A program made the position numbers and the translations under genes. A model generated the notes under the pieces. It worked only from the letters and a program-made list of their open reading frames with translations. It had not been told where the DNA came from and made no database searches. 64,000 bases of DNA from Bromus sterilis (Eukaryota > Streptophyta > Magnoliopsida > Poales > Poaceae), in the NCBI GenBank assembly GCA_950022295.1, contig OX465595.1, positions 118,670,270 through 118,734,269 on the forward strand, given 5' to 3'. Positions 48,785 through 58,526 of the stretch are shown here, piece after piece. Positions within the stretch are counted from its first letter, which is position 1; every line of letters starts with the position of its first letter.

Positions 48785-49492
48785 TTACTGCACTTTTTGT
48801 ATAAGGGAGTAAACATTTATAAAGTATATCAAGTATATACCTTCTCCATCCACGACTTCTGCATCCTCGATAGGAGCAATGTCCGTGGTCAAGATATCAG
48901 TCATGAAGTTCTGGAGACTCATATTAGCTCCTCTTCCGACATAGCTATGAACATAATCACCATAACTCGGAGGGAGTGAGTGCAATAACGTATTTATTGC
49001 AAACTCTTCCGTGGTGCTTTCGTTCATTGTCCAATATTCATAGTCCTCCACTAGGGTCAGGTACATCTCATGCATCCTGTCTAAGTGATCATCAAGGCTT
49101 GTGCGTTCTTCCATCTTTGTAGATAGAAACTTGCTTTCTAACTCAAATCTGGCAATTCTGAACTCACGTACGAACATTGTCTTTAGCGTGTCCATCATGT
49201 CATATGGGCCAGTGTCCTGTAACTGTATGCCCAACTTCTCTGACATGCTGAAGATCATGACATTCCTGACTACGGGGCATTTCTGTCGGCGAGCATAATG
49301 ATCAAGTATCTCTTGATCGCCAACATGATCGTCCGGATGTTCTTCCACATGCATTTCTATTGTAAACAAGATGTCTGCTCTCTTGAGCGACGTCCTAAGG
49401 CGTGAATACCAATCAGCAAAGTTTGACCCATTTTCTCTAAGTCTTTCACCTTCCATGAAGAAAGATAGTTCACGTTGCTCTAGTGCATTCAT
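48785..49492 (-). CDS. E5 gag-like protein (UBN2-type copia gag)
   Basis: The ATG at 49490-49492 opens 235 codons: MNALEQRELSFFMEGERLRE, SNFADWYSRLRTSLKRADIL, a charged EEHPDDHVGDQEILDHYARR stretch, then typical copia gag motifs (MDTLKTMFVREFRIARFELE, MEERTSLDDHLDRMHEMY, INTLLHSLPPSYGDYVHSY). No zinc knuckle is present. The last residues (YLIYFINVYSLIQKVQ) follow a GAAGGTATAT that could be a splice donor, so the true C-terminus may lie in a downstream exon. The reading frame is undamaged, unlike E1's gag, which suits a young and possibly functional copy. It would build the virus-like particle. pol would have to come from another element. Confidence 0.82.
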   Translation of the reverse strand: MNALEQRELSFFMEGERLRENGSNFADWYSRLRTSLKRADILFTIEMHVEEHPDDHVGDQEILDHYARRQKCPVVRNVMIFSMSEKLGIQLQDTGPYDMMDTLKTMFVREFRIARFELESKFLSTKMEERTSLDDHLDRMHEMYLTLVEDYEYWTMNESTTEEFAINTLLHSLPPSYGDYVHSYVGRGANMSLQNFMTDILTTDIAPIEDAEVVDGEGIYLIYFINVYSLIQKVQ

Positions 49493-50545
49493 TTTCTACA
49501 AACATAATTGCAAGGAACACAATTAAGACTAGTTCACAACAAATGAGTTCATATAATCATATGAGCTCGCACTAAAACATTTCATCCCTAAGAAGTTTTA
49601 GTGATTACATGATCCAGATTCACTGCCCGACCTCGAATATCACACGGCCGACGGGTCAGTTTCAAAGGTAGACAACAACTTGTGCGATCACATTATCTTA
49701 TATGTACTGTGATTCATGCTCGATCTTTCGATCTCTAGTATTCCGAGGCCATATCTGCATATGCTAGGCTCGCCAAATTAACCTCCATGTTATATGCTGC
49801 TCAGCAAGGCCATATTTTCATATGCCAGGCTTGCTGAACCCAACCTCATGCGAACTCCATTGAATATGTAGGAAAACTCCGGTATGTACGGAGCATCAGG
49901 CCATATGGGAGAACCTTCCAGGTGGTGCACACTTCGGTAGAATACTTATGTTTGGCTTTGTTAAGGGATCATCTTATCACATGCTACCGTCGTGTATCCT
50001 ATACTAGCAAGTTTTAAGATGTCTGGGCTATGGCAACACTAAGTCTACAGTGTCTCCATTTTAGTTTGTTTTATGATGACGATTACTACTTACTAGTAAC
50101 ACATAGCAAAGCTATCACTACATCACAAACAAACAAACGATAGCCCCCACTTTGCAATACAAGGTTTAGACGGTCTAGTTGTATATTGCAAGTTTTACGT
50201 GGCTGCTAGGGCTTTCATAGTTAAACAGGTTTTAACCTACGAGTCAACCACAACGTCAACCATACGATTGTCTCTATTACACCCCGCACGGGGCCCTCCG
50301 TTGCAAATGCCACATCCGCTAAAGTAGAGAGACAGACACCCCCCTAGCCACTTTATACGGTACAAGCCGTATGTCAAGTGTGGAACCAGTCTCGCGTAAG
50401 AGTACGCATAAAGTCGGTCGGGGGCCGCTTCATCAAACAATGCCGCAGATGTGAACAAGTACACGTGAGAGGGTAACAATCATACAATCAACGCCCACAT
50501 CCCCGATGTGTTCTATCCGTACAGTAATACTAAGCATAGACCTAG
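49493..50545 (-). other. E5 untranslated leader
   Basis: About 1.05 kb between the PBS and gag on the minus strand with no supported ORF. Long leaders are usual for BARE/Angela-type elements and carry dimerisation and packaging signals. Confidence 0.6.
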
Positions 50546-50557
50546 CTCTGATACCAC
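50546..50557 (-). other. E5 primer binding site (initiator tRNA-Met type)
   Basis: On the minus strand this reads TGGTATCAGAGC, next to or one base from the LTR end at 50558. Confidence 0.88.
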
Positions 50558-52300
50558 TGTTGGGGTTCGCAGCAGAAAACACAAAATTTTCTAACTAGCG
50601 TTCCCTTAACCCAAGATCTAGCTAGCCGTATTACCGTAACGAACAGTAGTGCGGAAATAACATACCTCGGGGTGTAGTCCGTTGTGCGGGAAATGTTCCC
50701 GCAAACGTGGTTGATGTAGCCGATCAAGTTTCACAGCCCCCTGGCTGTGTTGAGCACCCGGATGGGTGTAGTGCCACACGTGCAGCACCTCGTAGTACTC
50801 GCACACATACGAGACTCGATGACGACCTCCGTTCTCCGATCCAGCGGAGGTGGCGGAAGCAGACCTCCGGACGGAGCTTCGGCAGCACGACGACCTCCGA
50901 TTCTAGCAGAGAGGTCTCAATTCCACTACAGGCTCACACTAGGGAGCCCACCGTGGAAGAGACCAGAGAGGGGAGGAGACCGGAGAAAACCGATCTCAAT
51001 TCGGAGTTATATTTATTTTCTCACGAATTTCTGTGTATTAATTATGTGCACCCTGCCTGTCTTTATATAGGCTGGGGAAGGGAGTCAACCCACCTCCCCT
51101 AGCAATGTGGGACTAAACCCTTTGCTAGGGGGGAGTTGGCCGGCCAAGGGGGGAGAGGGGGCGCACCCCTCATGGGCCGCCTCCCCCCCTTTTTCTTTTC
51201 TTTTTTCTTTTCCCTTTAATTCCTTAATGGGCCTTTTTCTCCACTAAGGCCCATAGCACATATTAATTAGAAATAAAATGATTTTAATTATTAATTCAAT
51301 TAATTAATAACTAAAACATATTATTTCATCTCCCGGTGCTCCGGAAACACTTCCGGCTCACTCCGAACTTGTTTCGGTTCAATACGGTACTCCTCCGATA
51401 TTGTCTCCTTAATTCTCTGGTTGCTCCGATGGTTCCGAAAAAGTCTCCGATTTCATCGAGCCCTTAAGTGTGTTACCCTACGGTCCGAGAACACTCCAGT
51501 CATGACCGAGCAGAGGCAACAGTCAATGATCATCAGCGGGACCTGGATGCCCATAATGACCCCTGTGCATTCCGGATATCAATACCGATTGGACCTTACG
51601 CCGTATAGCATTCCCTTTGTCAACGATACTGGATTGTTCCGAGATTCAATCAATGACATCCTATGTCTGGTTCAACCTCGTTCCGAACTAAATCCTTATA
51701 CACTCGTTCCCGTGATATTCATCCCCGTGACCTAGTCACACGCTGCGCAGCTTTATGGATGGAATCTCACCGAGTGGGCCCTGAGTATCTATCCATTATA
51801 TGGATTGACAAATCCCGCTCTTGTAAACAATACTCCTCAACGTATCTCCACGGAATACCTAAGATACAACCGTTATGACCCGCATATTTCAGTCAGGTGG
51901 TGGGATGTAAGTCAAAGCATCCGGGAAGATAGTGATTATGCACGTACTCACGGTCAAAGGAACGGTCTACCACGTTCTGTAATTACAACACTAAACCTTC
52001 AAAAGATTTGATCATGCTGTAATGCTTTCTTTGGGTAATGTTCATCACGTCACTTAACCAGTGAGGTGACCTCATAGTCAAGAGACTTAATTGTCCATGA
52101 TCGCGAAACCACGATCATCATGTTGACCATGAACTAGTTATCGAAGTAGAGGCTAACTAGGAACTCTGGGGTTTCTATACCACACCTGCATCATTGTTTC
52201 ACTGATGCAGTTCTAGCACGGTATGAAACTGGTTATGAACTTGCTTAGATATATATTAGAATAATCATATATTATTTGCCTCTAGAGCATATATCCAACA
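50558..52300 (-). repeat. E5 5' LTR
   Basis: The right copy; transcription runs leftward. On the minus strand a TATA-like CCTATATAAAG lies at 51060-51070 (kept at 44489-44499 in the other LTR). The 600 bp nearest 52300 appear identical to the left copy by eye. Confidence 0.93.
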
Positions 52301-53238
52301 CTTCCCACATGTGAGGGGATCAGTTACCCCGACCTCGTCCAACCGGAAGAGTCCGATCCGAGAGTGCGGACGACTCTTGGATTGGGTGTCGACTCCCCCG
52401 GGGCCACCCGGAATTGTTCGTTGTTAGCTAGAGGGACCTGTCGTACCGGATCTCTCGGAACAACTCTTCAATGAGTGTCTTTAACGGGCCCGGCTGAGAG
52501 AGATGGGCGTGCGTGCGGAGCCTTGTAATGGGCAGTTGGTACACCCCTGCAGGGTTAAACCTTTTTGAGAAGCTGTGTCCACGGTTATGGACGACTTGAG
52601 ACCTACTCCTTGCTCATAGACAACAACAACTGAGATAATCTTAATATTACTTGATCAACGTGTGTGTGCCTTGACTGCTTCTTCTTCGTCGGGATGCAAA
52701 GAGGAGGACAAGGATAGGATATGTGTTATGCTTGCGTAAGTAGGTGGATAGCAGACTTGTTGGAGGCGATTCCTCATCGAATGCTTGGCTTCTTATCTTA
52801 CTCTCTAGATCGTTAGCCACTTCATAAATGCTAGTGCGGCAGCAACCTCACCACTTACCCCATCCTTACCGCAAACTACCAGTTGTCCTAGAATGACGAG
52901 TGATGAAGTCCTTGCTGGGTCAATTAACCACTACAGTTGGATGCTGAGTACCTCTGTACTCATGATACTACCCCCAAACTCTTTTCAGGGTTCTTGATCG
53001 ACAACAGGTATGGTGATCGACGTTTCGCGTGGAGACTCGACGAAGACTAGTTAAGCGGATCCCGGCGGAGGGCCTTGACCCGTGTGGTTATGGGGATCGA
53101 TGATTTTTCTCTTTGCCAGTAGGCATTTGATTGTAGTCTGTACTCAGACATGTATCTTCCGCTGTTGTATTGTATTAAGGCAGTTGTATGCCGATTGTAT
53201 GAGATGTTGTATCCTTGTAGTTGTAATGTTGTGATATC

Positions 53239-54453
53239 ATGTTGGAAATCCGGGGCATATGGCATTGTCATATGTCGCGGTGGGACCGATATGTGCTTCG
53301 TCCCAGATCTGGATGGAAACATCTAGATCTGGAACAGTGCCGCATATCGGGCCTTACAAGATATCTATCCAGAACATCTCGCTGGTATTAAGTTGCGAAT
53401 CCCACCCAAAGTGTAAACTCAAAGCAACGGACAACCGCATTAAAGAACTTTGCGTAAAGTAAACAATCCTTGCACCCGCAAGTACAAGCACCGTTGTTTT
53501 CCCCCTTGTGGCAACAACACATCCCCTAGACTCATGTTTCTGTCACTCAAGCTAGTCGTCGGGGGGGCATGAACCCACAATCATGCATAACGCTCCCTCT
53601 TAGAGTCTCTACCTACTACTTGGTCAAAGCAATAAACAACGACGGAGAACATGCAAGAATTACTTAAGAACATAAATATAAAAGAGGAGAATCAAATATA
53701 TTACTCAAACACAATCTGAAAATAATCTCATAATCCATCGGATCCCAGCAAACTCAGCATAGCAACAACAGAAATATTACATATGTGCCTCGATCATGTA
53801 GGGCAGCTCACGAGGTCTAATCCATGAAGAACAAAGAGGGGAGGAGAACATCACATAGCTACTGATCATAGACCCATGGTCCAAGGTGGACTACTCACGG
53901 TTCATCCGGGAAGCATCCATGGTGGTGGAGAAGCTCCCGGAGGTGGTTCCTCCCTCCGGCAGGGTGCCGGGAAGAGGTCTTCTGGTGCTCCCGATCTTGG
54001 AAGCGCGGCGGCGGCGGAACAGAGGAGAGATCGCGAAAATGGGTTCCCCTCACGGGGGTTTTGCGTCAACGGAGAATATCTGGTCGAAGGGGGGAAGCCA
54101 GGGGGGCCACCAGGGGTCCAGGAGGCCCTCTGGCGCGGCCCCTCCCTAGGGTGCGCCGGGAGGGCGCATGGGCCCCTGGTGGGTCCCATCTCCCCCCCCC
54201 CTCGGTGATTCCCGAAGCTTCTGAAGCGCTGATTTTTTATTGGATTTTTCCCGAATTTTTGGAGCACTTTTAATATGGGGGAAACCTGAAATAGAAAAAC
54301 AGCAGAAAACAGGAACTGGCACTGGGGTGCACTGAGTTAATAGGTTAGTCCAAATATGATCAAAAGTGTATGGAAGTTCATCAATATCATAGCAATATCA
54401 CACAAAAGAGGCATGGAGCAAGCAGAAATTATAGATACGATTTGGACGTATCA
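53239..54453 (-). repeat. E3 5' LTR, third segment
   Basis: It begins with the 122-bp block ATGTTGGAAATCCGG (53239-53360) also found at 18640-18761, then follows the family LTR to GGACGTATCA at 54453. It is close to identical to 18762-19188 plus 25643-26307 and contains the uninterrupted E2 target at 53781-53790. Confidence 0.85.
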
Positions 54454-54458
54454 GAGTG

Positions 54459-55420
54459 TCGGATAGCCTCGGTGGAGCGTTCCCTAACAAGGTGCCCGCC
54501 ACCCTGGAGGTCCGTGCGTTGTAGTGTAACAGAAGTGCACCCCTGCAGGGAAGATTAATCTATTCTAATAGTCGTGTCCACGATAACAGGACGCTTTATG
54601 CTGAAGCTGGATCTTAGCACTACATACTACTACTATTAAACTGTATGGTTTCGGGTTTTCTTCCTCGCAGGGAAGTCGATGAAGGGAACTCGAAGGCATT
54701 ATTATTGTTAATCATTACAACTTACTATTATACAATGCTGCAACAACTTCTGTTGCATTGTTACTTTTTGCTTTATATGAACTGTTGGTTGTTCTCATCT
54801 TGTGCTGCAAGACACGTCAGAAGATGCTAGTCTTCGATAGGCCTAGCTTCTTATCCTTATTCTGATTTCTATCTTGCAGTTCACTATATACAACCTCCCC
54901 TTTCCATTTGATACAAATGCATAAATGCTTAGTAGCGGACGGAAGACTCGCGGGTATACTAGATACTCACCCTTGCTTTATTTCCCCCTTTATGTTTTTC
55001 CTCATCGGCCGCTGCAGTCGACGTTGGAGTCTTGGAGTCCAGGAGCAGGAGATCCCCGATGCCGACCACCGCAACATGAGGATCCACGATGCCTTCTACA
55101 ACGTCGAGTTCCTCATTGACCAGGAGTAGTTTGGAGGTTCCCAGGCAGGAGGCCGCACCTTTTCGATCTGTTGTGATTTGTGCTAGCCTTCTTAAGGCAC
55201 CCTTGTATTCTTGTGTCTGTACTCAGATACTATTGCTTTCACTAACTTTGTGCTCTCGAGCTGTTGTATTCGAGCCCTCGTGGCCCCTGGCTTGTATTAA
55301 ACAGCTTGTTTTATTTTATTTGTACAGTTGTGTTGTGATATCTTACCGTGAGTCCCTGATCTCGACCGTGTACCTTACGTGTATGATTACTGTAGACGGC
55401 TTGATTTTGGGGGCGTCACA
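54459..55420 (+). repeat. E4 solo LTR, right segment
   Basis: It continues the E4 LTR after removal of E3 (GTGGAGTG joined to TCGGATAGCC) and ends GGGGGCGTCACA followed by ATTTA. The ORFs here are not supported as genes. Confidence 0.82.
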
Positions 55421-55582
55421 ATTTACTGGCGAAAGGAGGAGATCGACGAGATGCTCATCGTTTTGGAGGCGGAATACGACGTGAAGGTGGATGAGGAGCC
55501 GTCGAAACCGCAAGAGCTGGAATTGCGACTATTGCCAACGAGATCTCCAATTACAACGCGTAGTGTAGGCTATTTTAGTTAA
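55421..55582 (+). pseudogene. Decayed gene-like sequence, right part
   Basis: This opens in the frame that leaves 15182: YWRKEEIDEMLIVLEAEYD, then a Glu/Lys/Pro-rich tail, stop at 55580-55582. The joined frame is interrupted upstream by a TAG at 15148. The protein family is not recognised. Confidence 0.4.
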
Positions 55583-56303
55583 TTTACGTAGTACGTATAT
55601 TTTCTTTATGCTTTGTATAAATTTAAGGTATAAAATATAAAGCATTTAAATACAAGGATGGGACAATAAAATTATCAGATAATTAACCGCGAACTCATCC
55701 GAAACCATCCGTAGACGTTTGATGGGATGTCGTCGAGATGGGTAGAGCTAGTTCCCCGCTCCCGTCTACAACGTGAAGTTTACTTGAGATGATTATATTA
55801 GTGAACCCGAATTTTCTGTAAAGCGCTCAGGACACTTTTTAAATCCACCTATTGTTGCATGTATAGAAGGATTGTGGTATCTTTTGTAAATATTTTTTAG
55901 TAGGAGGAGGCATTTCCATCGACAACAAGACGCATGTGATGATTTCGTTAAATCTTAAGACTCATCGAATTAAGATCAGTCTCTCAGATATGCTCATAGA
56001 GGTAGAGATGTGAGTGTATGTTCATAGAGACGAGTGTATGCACGTACTTGTGAGCGTCTGCATCTATACTGTCTTCCTAACAAAAATATACACAGTGAGA
56101 TGACTATTAGAGTTCACCTCATAAACCTTCCCGTCCATTCTTTCAATTTTTTTATGAGGAACTCTTCTTAAAAAAAGTCTTTTTCCTCTTCTAATCGTAC
56201 CCCTCAATTCCCATTCTCTTTCTAATCTGGTTTTTTATTTCCTAAAATAAATATTTCATCAGCAATGAATAGTTGCTATCGATAATTCGTGCGCTTCATT
56301 CTC
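55583..56303. other. Intergenic, no gene seen
   Basis: AT-rich with a GTGAGTGTATGTTCATAGAG-type stretch at 56010-56070 reminiscent of cereal dispersed-repeat tails. No ORF, RNA gene or clear terminal repeats. Confidence 0.4.
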
Positions 56304-56709
56304 AAGCCTTGTTTGTTTGAGCTTTATGGATTAGATTCAGCTTTTCTAGTGAAGTTAAATACTCCCTCCGATCCATAATAAGTGTCGCTCATCTAGTACA
56401 AAGTTTGTACTAGCTTAGTACAAAATGAGCGACTCTTATTATGGATCGGAGGGAGTATAAAATATAAAACAAACAACTATTTTTAATCAGTTTTGCTAGT
56501 GAAACTGAATCTGAAATCTAAATAAACATCTATTTTGAAATAACCTTGTCAGTAAATCAGAATATGGATTCAGGCCATTTTCACTGCAATTTGTTGAAGC
56601 ACCTCAAAGTGTACTTCGATGGAAAAACTGATTCTATGAATAAACTTTTCCACTGAAGCCAATCCACATGTGATTTGAATCCTATCAAAGCTGAAAGAAA
56701 CAAGACCTT
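56304..56709. mobile_element. MITE with a Stowaway nested inside
   Basis: The ends are imperfect inverted repeats: AAGCCTTGTTTGTTTGAGC on the left, and AAGGTCTTGTTTCTTTCAGC when the right is reverse-complemented. Without the nested Stowaway the length is about 310 bp. A relative of its right end occurs at 58655-58695 (AATCCACATGTGATTCGAATCC). The superfamily is not fixed. Confidence 0.5.
56362..56455. mobile_element. Stowaway MITE, 94 bp
   Basis: The ends CTCCCTCCGATCCATAATAA and their reverse complement at the right form near-perfect inverted repeats reaching almost to the centre. TA duplications flank it (56360-56361 and 56456-56457). It is a classic Tc1/mariner-derived MITE moved by a mariner transposase of the kind at 4771-6236. 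Confidence 0.95.
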
Positions 56710-57450
56710 AGAGCATGTACAACTAGACCCTCCATGCCGCTCTAAACATCTGGGAGGCCTACCCGATCACTTTCTGAGCCTTCTTGGCCACCCAACCGGA
56801 TTCCCTAAAGCCGACCCAAATGCCCGGGCTGACGGGCACCCCATACTCAGAACATACGTGGGGAGGATATGGAAAGGCTCTAGCGCACCCGAGCACGTTC
56901 ACCACATTGGACGCAACCCACAATGACCCACCCAACCCCACATAAATATGTCCGCATCCGCTCTTCGAAGGAAACTCTACCCATTTCCGGATCTGATACG
57001 AAGGTTCCCCGATACGCGAAGTGGAGCTCGTCCCAGGCGGGGACGAGGAGGAGCTGGTCCTCCTCCGATCCCGAGAGGATGTGCGTCGGTGGACCTCACC
57101 ACTCCGGCTAGAGTTCAAAGCGTGGGGTGGCGCGGGCGGCTCGAAGCGGATGACGGTGCAACCAATGCAGTCACGTCTTCTCCCTTAAAGTCGGGCTCCA
57201 AGGAAGGCATGGCCGAGTGGTGTACCAACCGTATTTGCGGGTGGGCCTGCAAGTCGGGGAGGAAGCTCGCTACAAGGGCGGGCGCTGCAAGTTGGGAGGA
57301 AGCTCTCTCCGCGCTCGGGTCTTCGATATGCGTCAGAGGCGGACAACCTGCTCCCTTGCAAAGAAGCAAAACCGGGTCGTATATTATCACATTCGTGGCT
57401 ACGATTTCTAGTATTCAGTTTGGAACTACCCACCGACTATCGTAGATTAT
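56710..57450. other. GC-rich low-copy-looking sequence, no clear gene
   Basis: Starts with GAGCATGTACAACTAG, similar in type and following text (TGGACGCAACCCAC, CACCCAACC) to 14492-14760. Several overlapping ORFs on both strands exist but none shows a recognisable domain or splice structure. It may be a second copy of the kind of repeat or captured sequence that begins at 14492. Confidence 0.35.
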
Positions 57451-57682
57451 CACATTCGTAGCTAGACAGTAGCTCGAATGCATTTTCTTATATTTTTAAT
57501 TTTTAATTGGAATACTCCTCATGTAAGTGAACTAGATGGTAGCGCGAATGATTTTTAAAATAATGTTTGATTTTGTACCATTGGATGTTAAATGATAATA
57601 TTTTGTGTGTATATGATCTACATACATGGATTTTGTATGGATCTGTGAGTTAAAATATGGGAAGTGTGGTTACCCGAGAAGA

Positions 57683-58518
57683 CAGTGGCGAATCCAGGAA
57701 GAAAATTGAGGGCAGGCTCAAAATTAACCACAGAAAAATGTTGCGCTTGTTTAAAGAAAATAATTGTTATTTTTAATTAATATGTCTAAATAAACCAAAA
57801 ATTTCCAAAACCAAAAAAAAGTAATTTGCATGCAACTCTCTTCCAATCCTATGCATTGTTTATGTAAATATTAAATGCTTAGAAGCAACCTAATAGCCAA
57901 TGTAAGAGCCAACGTATTATATGACTATTTTTTATGAAGGCTTTAGATGACATGACATTTTTTATAGCCAACAACCGGCTACATTAGAGCAAGTATAAAA
58001 AGATGATGTAGACGGACTGTAAGGCATATAATTTAATATTTTGGATGAGTAGGAAGAGAGAAAAAAGGAGAGAGAAGAGAAACGGACTACTAAATAACAG
58101 CCGACTGCAACACGTGCTCCTAGACATTTTATAAATGTGTAAAATGAGCCATATATCAACAAAATAGTACATATTTATATATAACTATTGTATTTGCTAA
58201 CTATAAGCTTGACTATAGATAACATGTCAACCCCTATACTAGCTGGCTATACTATTAACCATGCTCTTAATAACCATGCTCTAAGAAGATGTAGGTGCCC
58301 GTCAAGTAAGATGTTGCCCACGTTGGGTGAAGCTAGCACTCCTAATCCATGGCCGCGCCGTTGCCCACGTAGAGAAGAGACGATCGAACCAGCAGCGAGT
58401 AGCCTCGTGTCGTGCGAACATGTGTTGAGCTGGGTCTTTGAGACTAGTAGTTAAAAATATTGGAGCGCTGAAGGGTAGGCTCGAACCTGTTTAAGCCCTA
58501 CTAGTAGACTCGCCACTG
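57683..58518. mobile_element. Non-autonomous hAT element, 836 bp
   Basis: The ends are CAGTGGCGAATCC and, reverse-complemented, CAGTGGCGAGTC. A perfect 8-bp duplication CGAGAAGA flanks it at 57675-57682 and 58519-58526, as expected for hAT. There is no transposase frame. The interior is AT-rich with MITE-like pieces (57890-58265). Confidence 0.92.
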
Positions 58519-58526
58519 CGAGAAGA

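Larger units (their letters stand above)
43986..52300 (-). mobile_element. E5: copia-like LTR element with gag only
   Basis: LTRs at 43986-45742 (1757 bp) and 50558-52300 (1743 bp) read, on the minus strand, TGTTGGATATATGC to GAACCCCAACA. The duplication CTTCC is at 43981-43985 and 52301-52305. On the minus strand the PBS TGGTATCAGAGC (50546-50557) matches initiator tRNA-Met, the usual copia primer, and a polypurine-like AAGTGGGAGAC ends at 45743. LTR ends and PBS resemble the BARE/Angela/WIS group. The 4.8-kb interior carries a gag frame (48785-49492) but no protease, integrase or RT. The LTRs differ at about 14 sites and one indel by eye (near 1 percent), the lowest divergence of the elements here, so E5 is probably the youngest. 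Confidence 0.93.
41357..53238 (+). repeat. E6: foreign LTR fragment inside the E3 LTR, interrupted by E5
   Basis: The segments 41357-43985 and 52306-53238 (3.56 kb together) look like the middle and 3' part of a cereal Ty3-type LTR in plus orientation. There is a GC-rich CCGCC block at 41450-41900, then AT-rich sequence, then a tail with GCACACCCCTGCAGGG-like and TTGTGATATC motifs similar to the E4 tail at 54540-55345. Neither a TGTAACA-type start nor a GTCACA-type end is present, and no target duplication could be found, so both ends are truncated. ORFs here are not supported. Confidence 0.6.
18626..54453 (-). mobile_element. E3: non-autonomous Ty3-type LTR element, minus strand, heavily interrupted
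   Basis: The left boundary is TGATGGTACGAA at 18626, the same 12 bases as the inner end of the right LTR at 30612. The right boundary is GGACGTATCA at 54453. The target duplication GAGTG is at 18621-18625 and 54454-54458. The left LTR covers 18626-19188 and 25643-26307, with E2 between. The internal region is 26308-30611. The right LTR (5' LTR in its own orientation) covers 30612-30804, 41031-41356 and about 53239-54453, with E1 and E6/E5 between. A perfect tRNA-Asp type PBS (30583-30600) and a polypurine tract beside 26308 are present. No gag, protease, RT or integrase is found in the internal 4.3 kb, so it must have moved with enzymes from a relative. Confidence 0.88.
15183..55420 (+). mobile_element. 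E4: solo LTR, interrupted by the whole nested stack
   Basis: The outer boundaries are TGTAACACCC at 15183 and GGGCGTCACA at 55420, flanked by the 5-bp duplication ATTTA (15178-15182 and 55421-55425). Only one LTR length (about 4.4 kb: 15183-18625 plus 54459-55420) belongs to this family, with no internal region or PBS, so it is best read as a solo LTR left by LTR-LTR recombination. Everything between 18626 and 54458 is later insertion plus one duplicated pentamer. The start, end and GC-rich middle resemble LTRs of cereal Ty3/gypsy elements; the family name is not assigned. Confidence 0.85.

Noticed and set aside
49901..50500. Possible copia pol in the E5 leader
   Set aside because: No protease, integrase or RT motif could be read in any frame, and stops are frequent.
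54459..54470. E4 as a complete two-LTR element
   Set aside because: The left (15183-18625) and right (54459-55420) parts read as consecutive, non-overlapping pieces of one LTR, joined cleanly at GAGTG. There is no second LTR start or PBS, so a solo LTR fits better.
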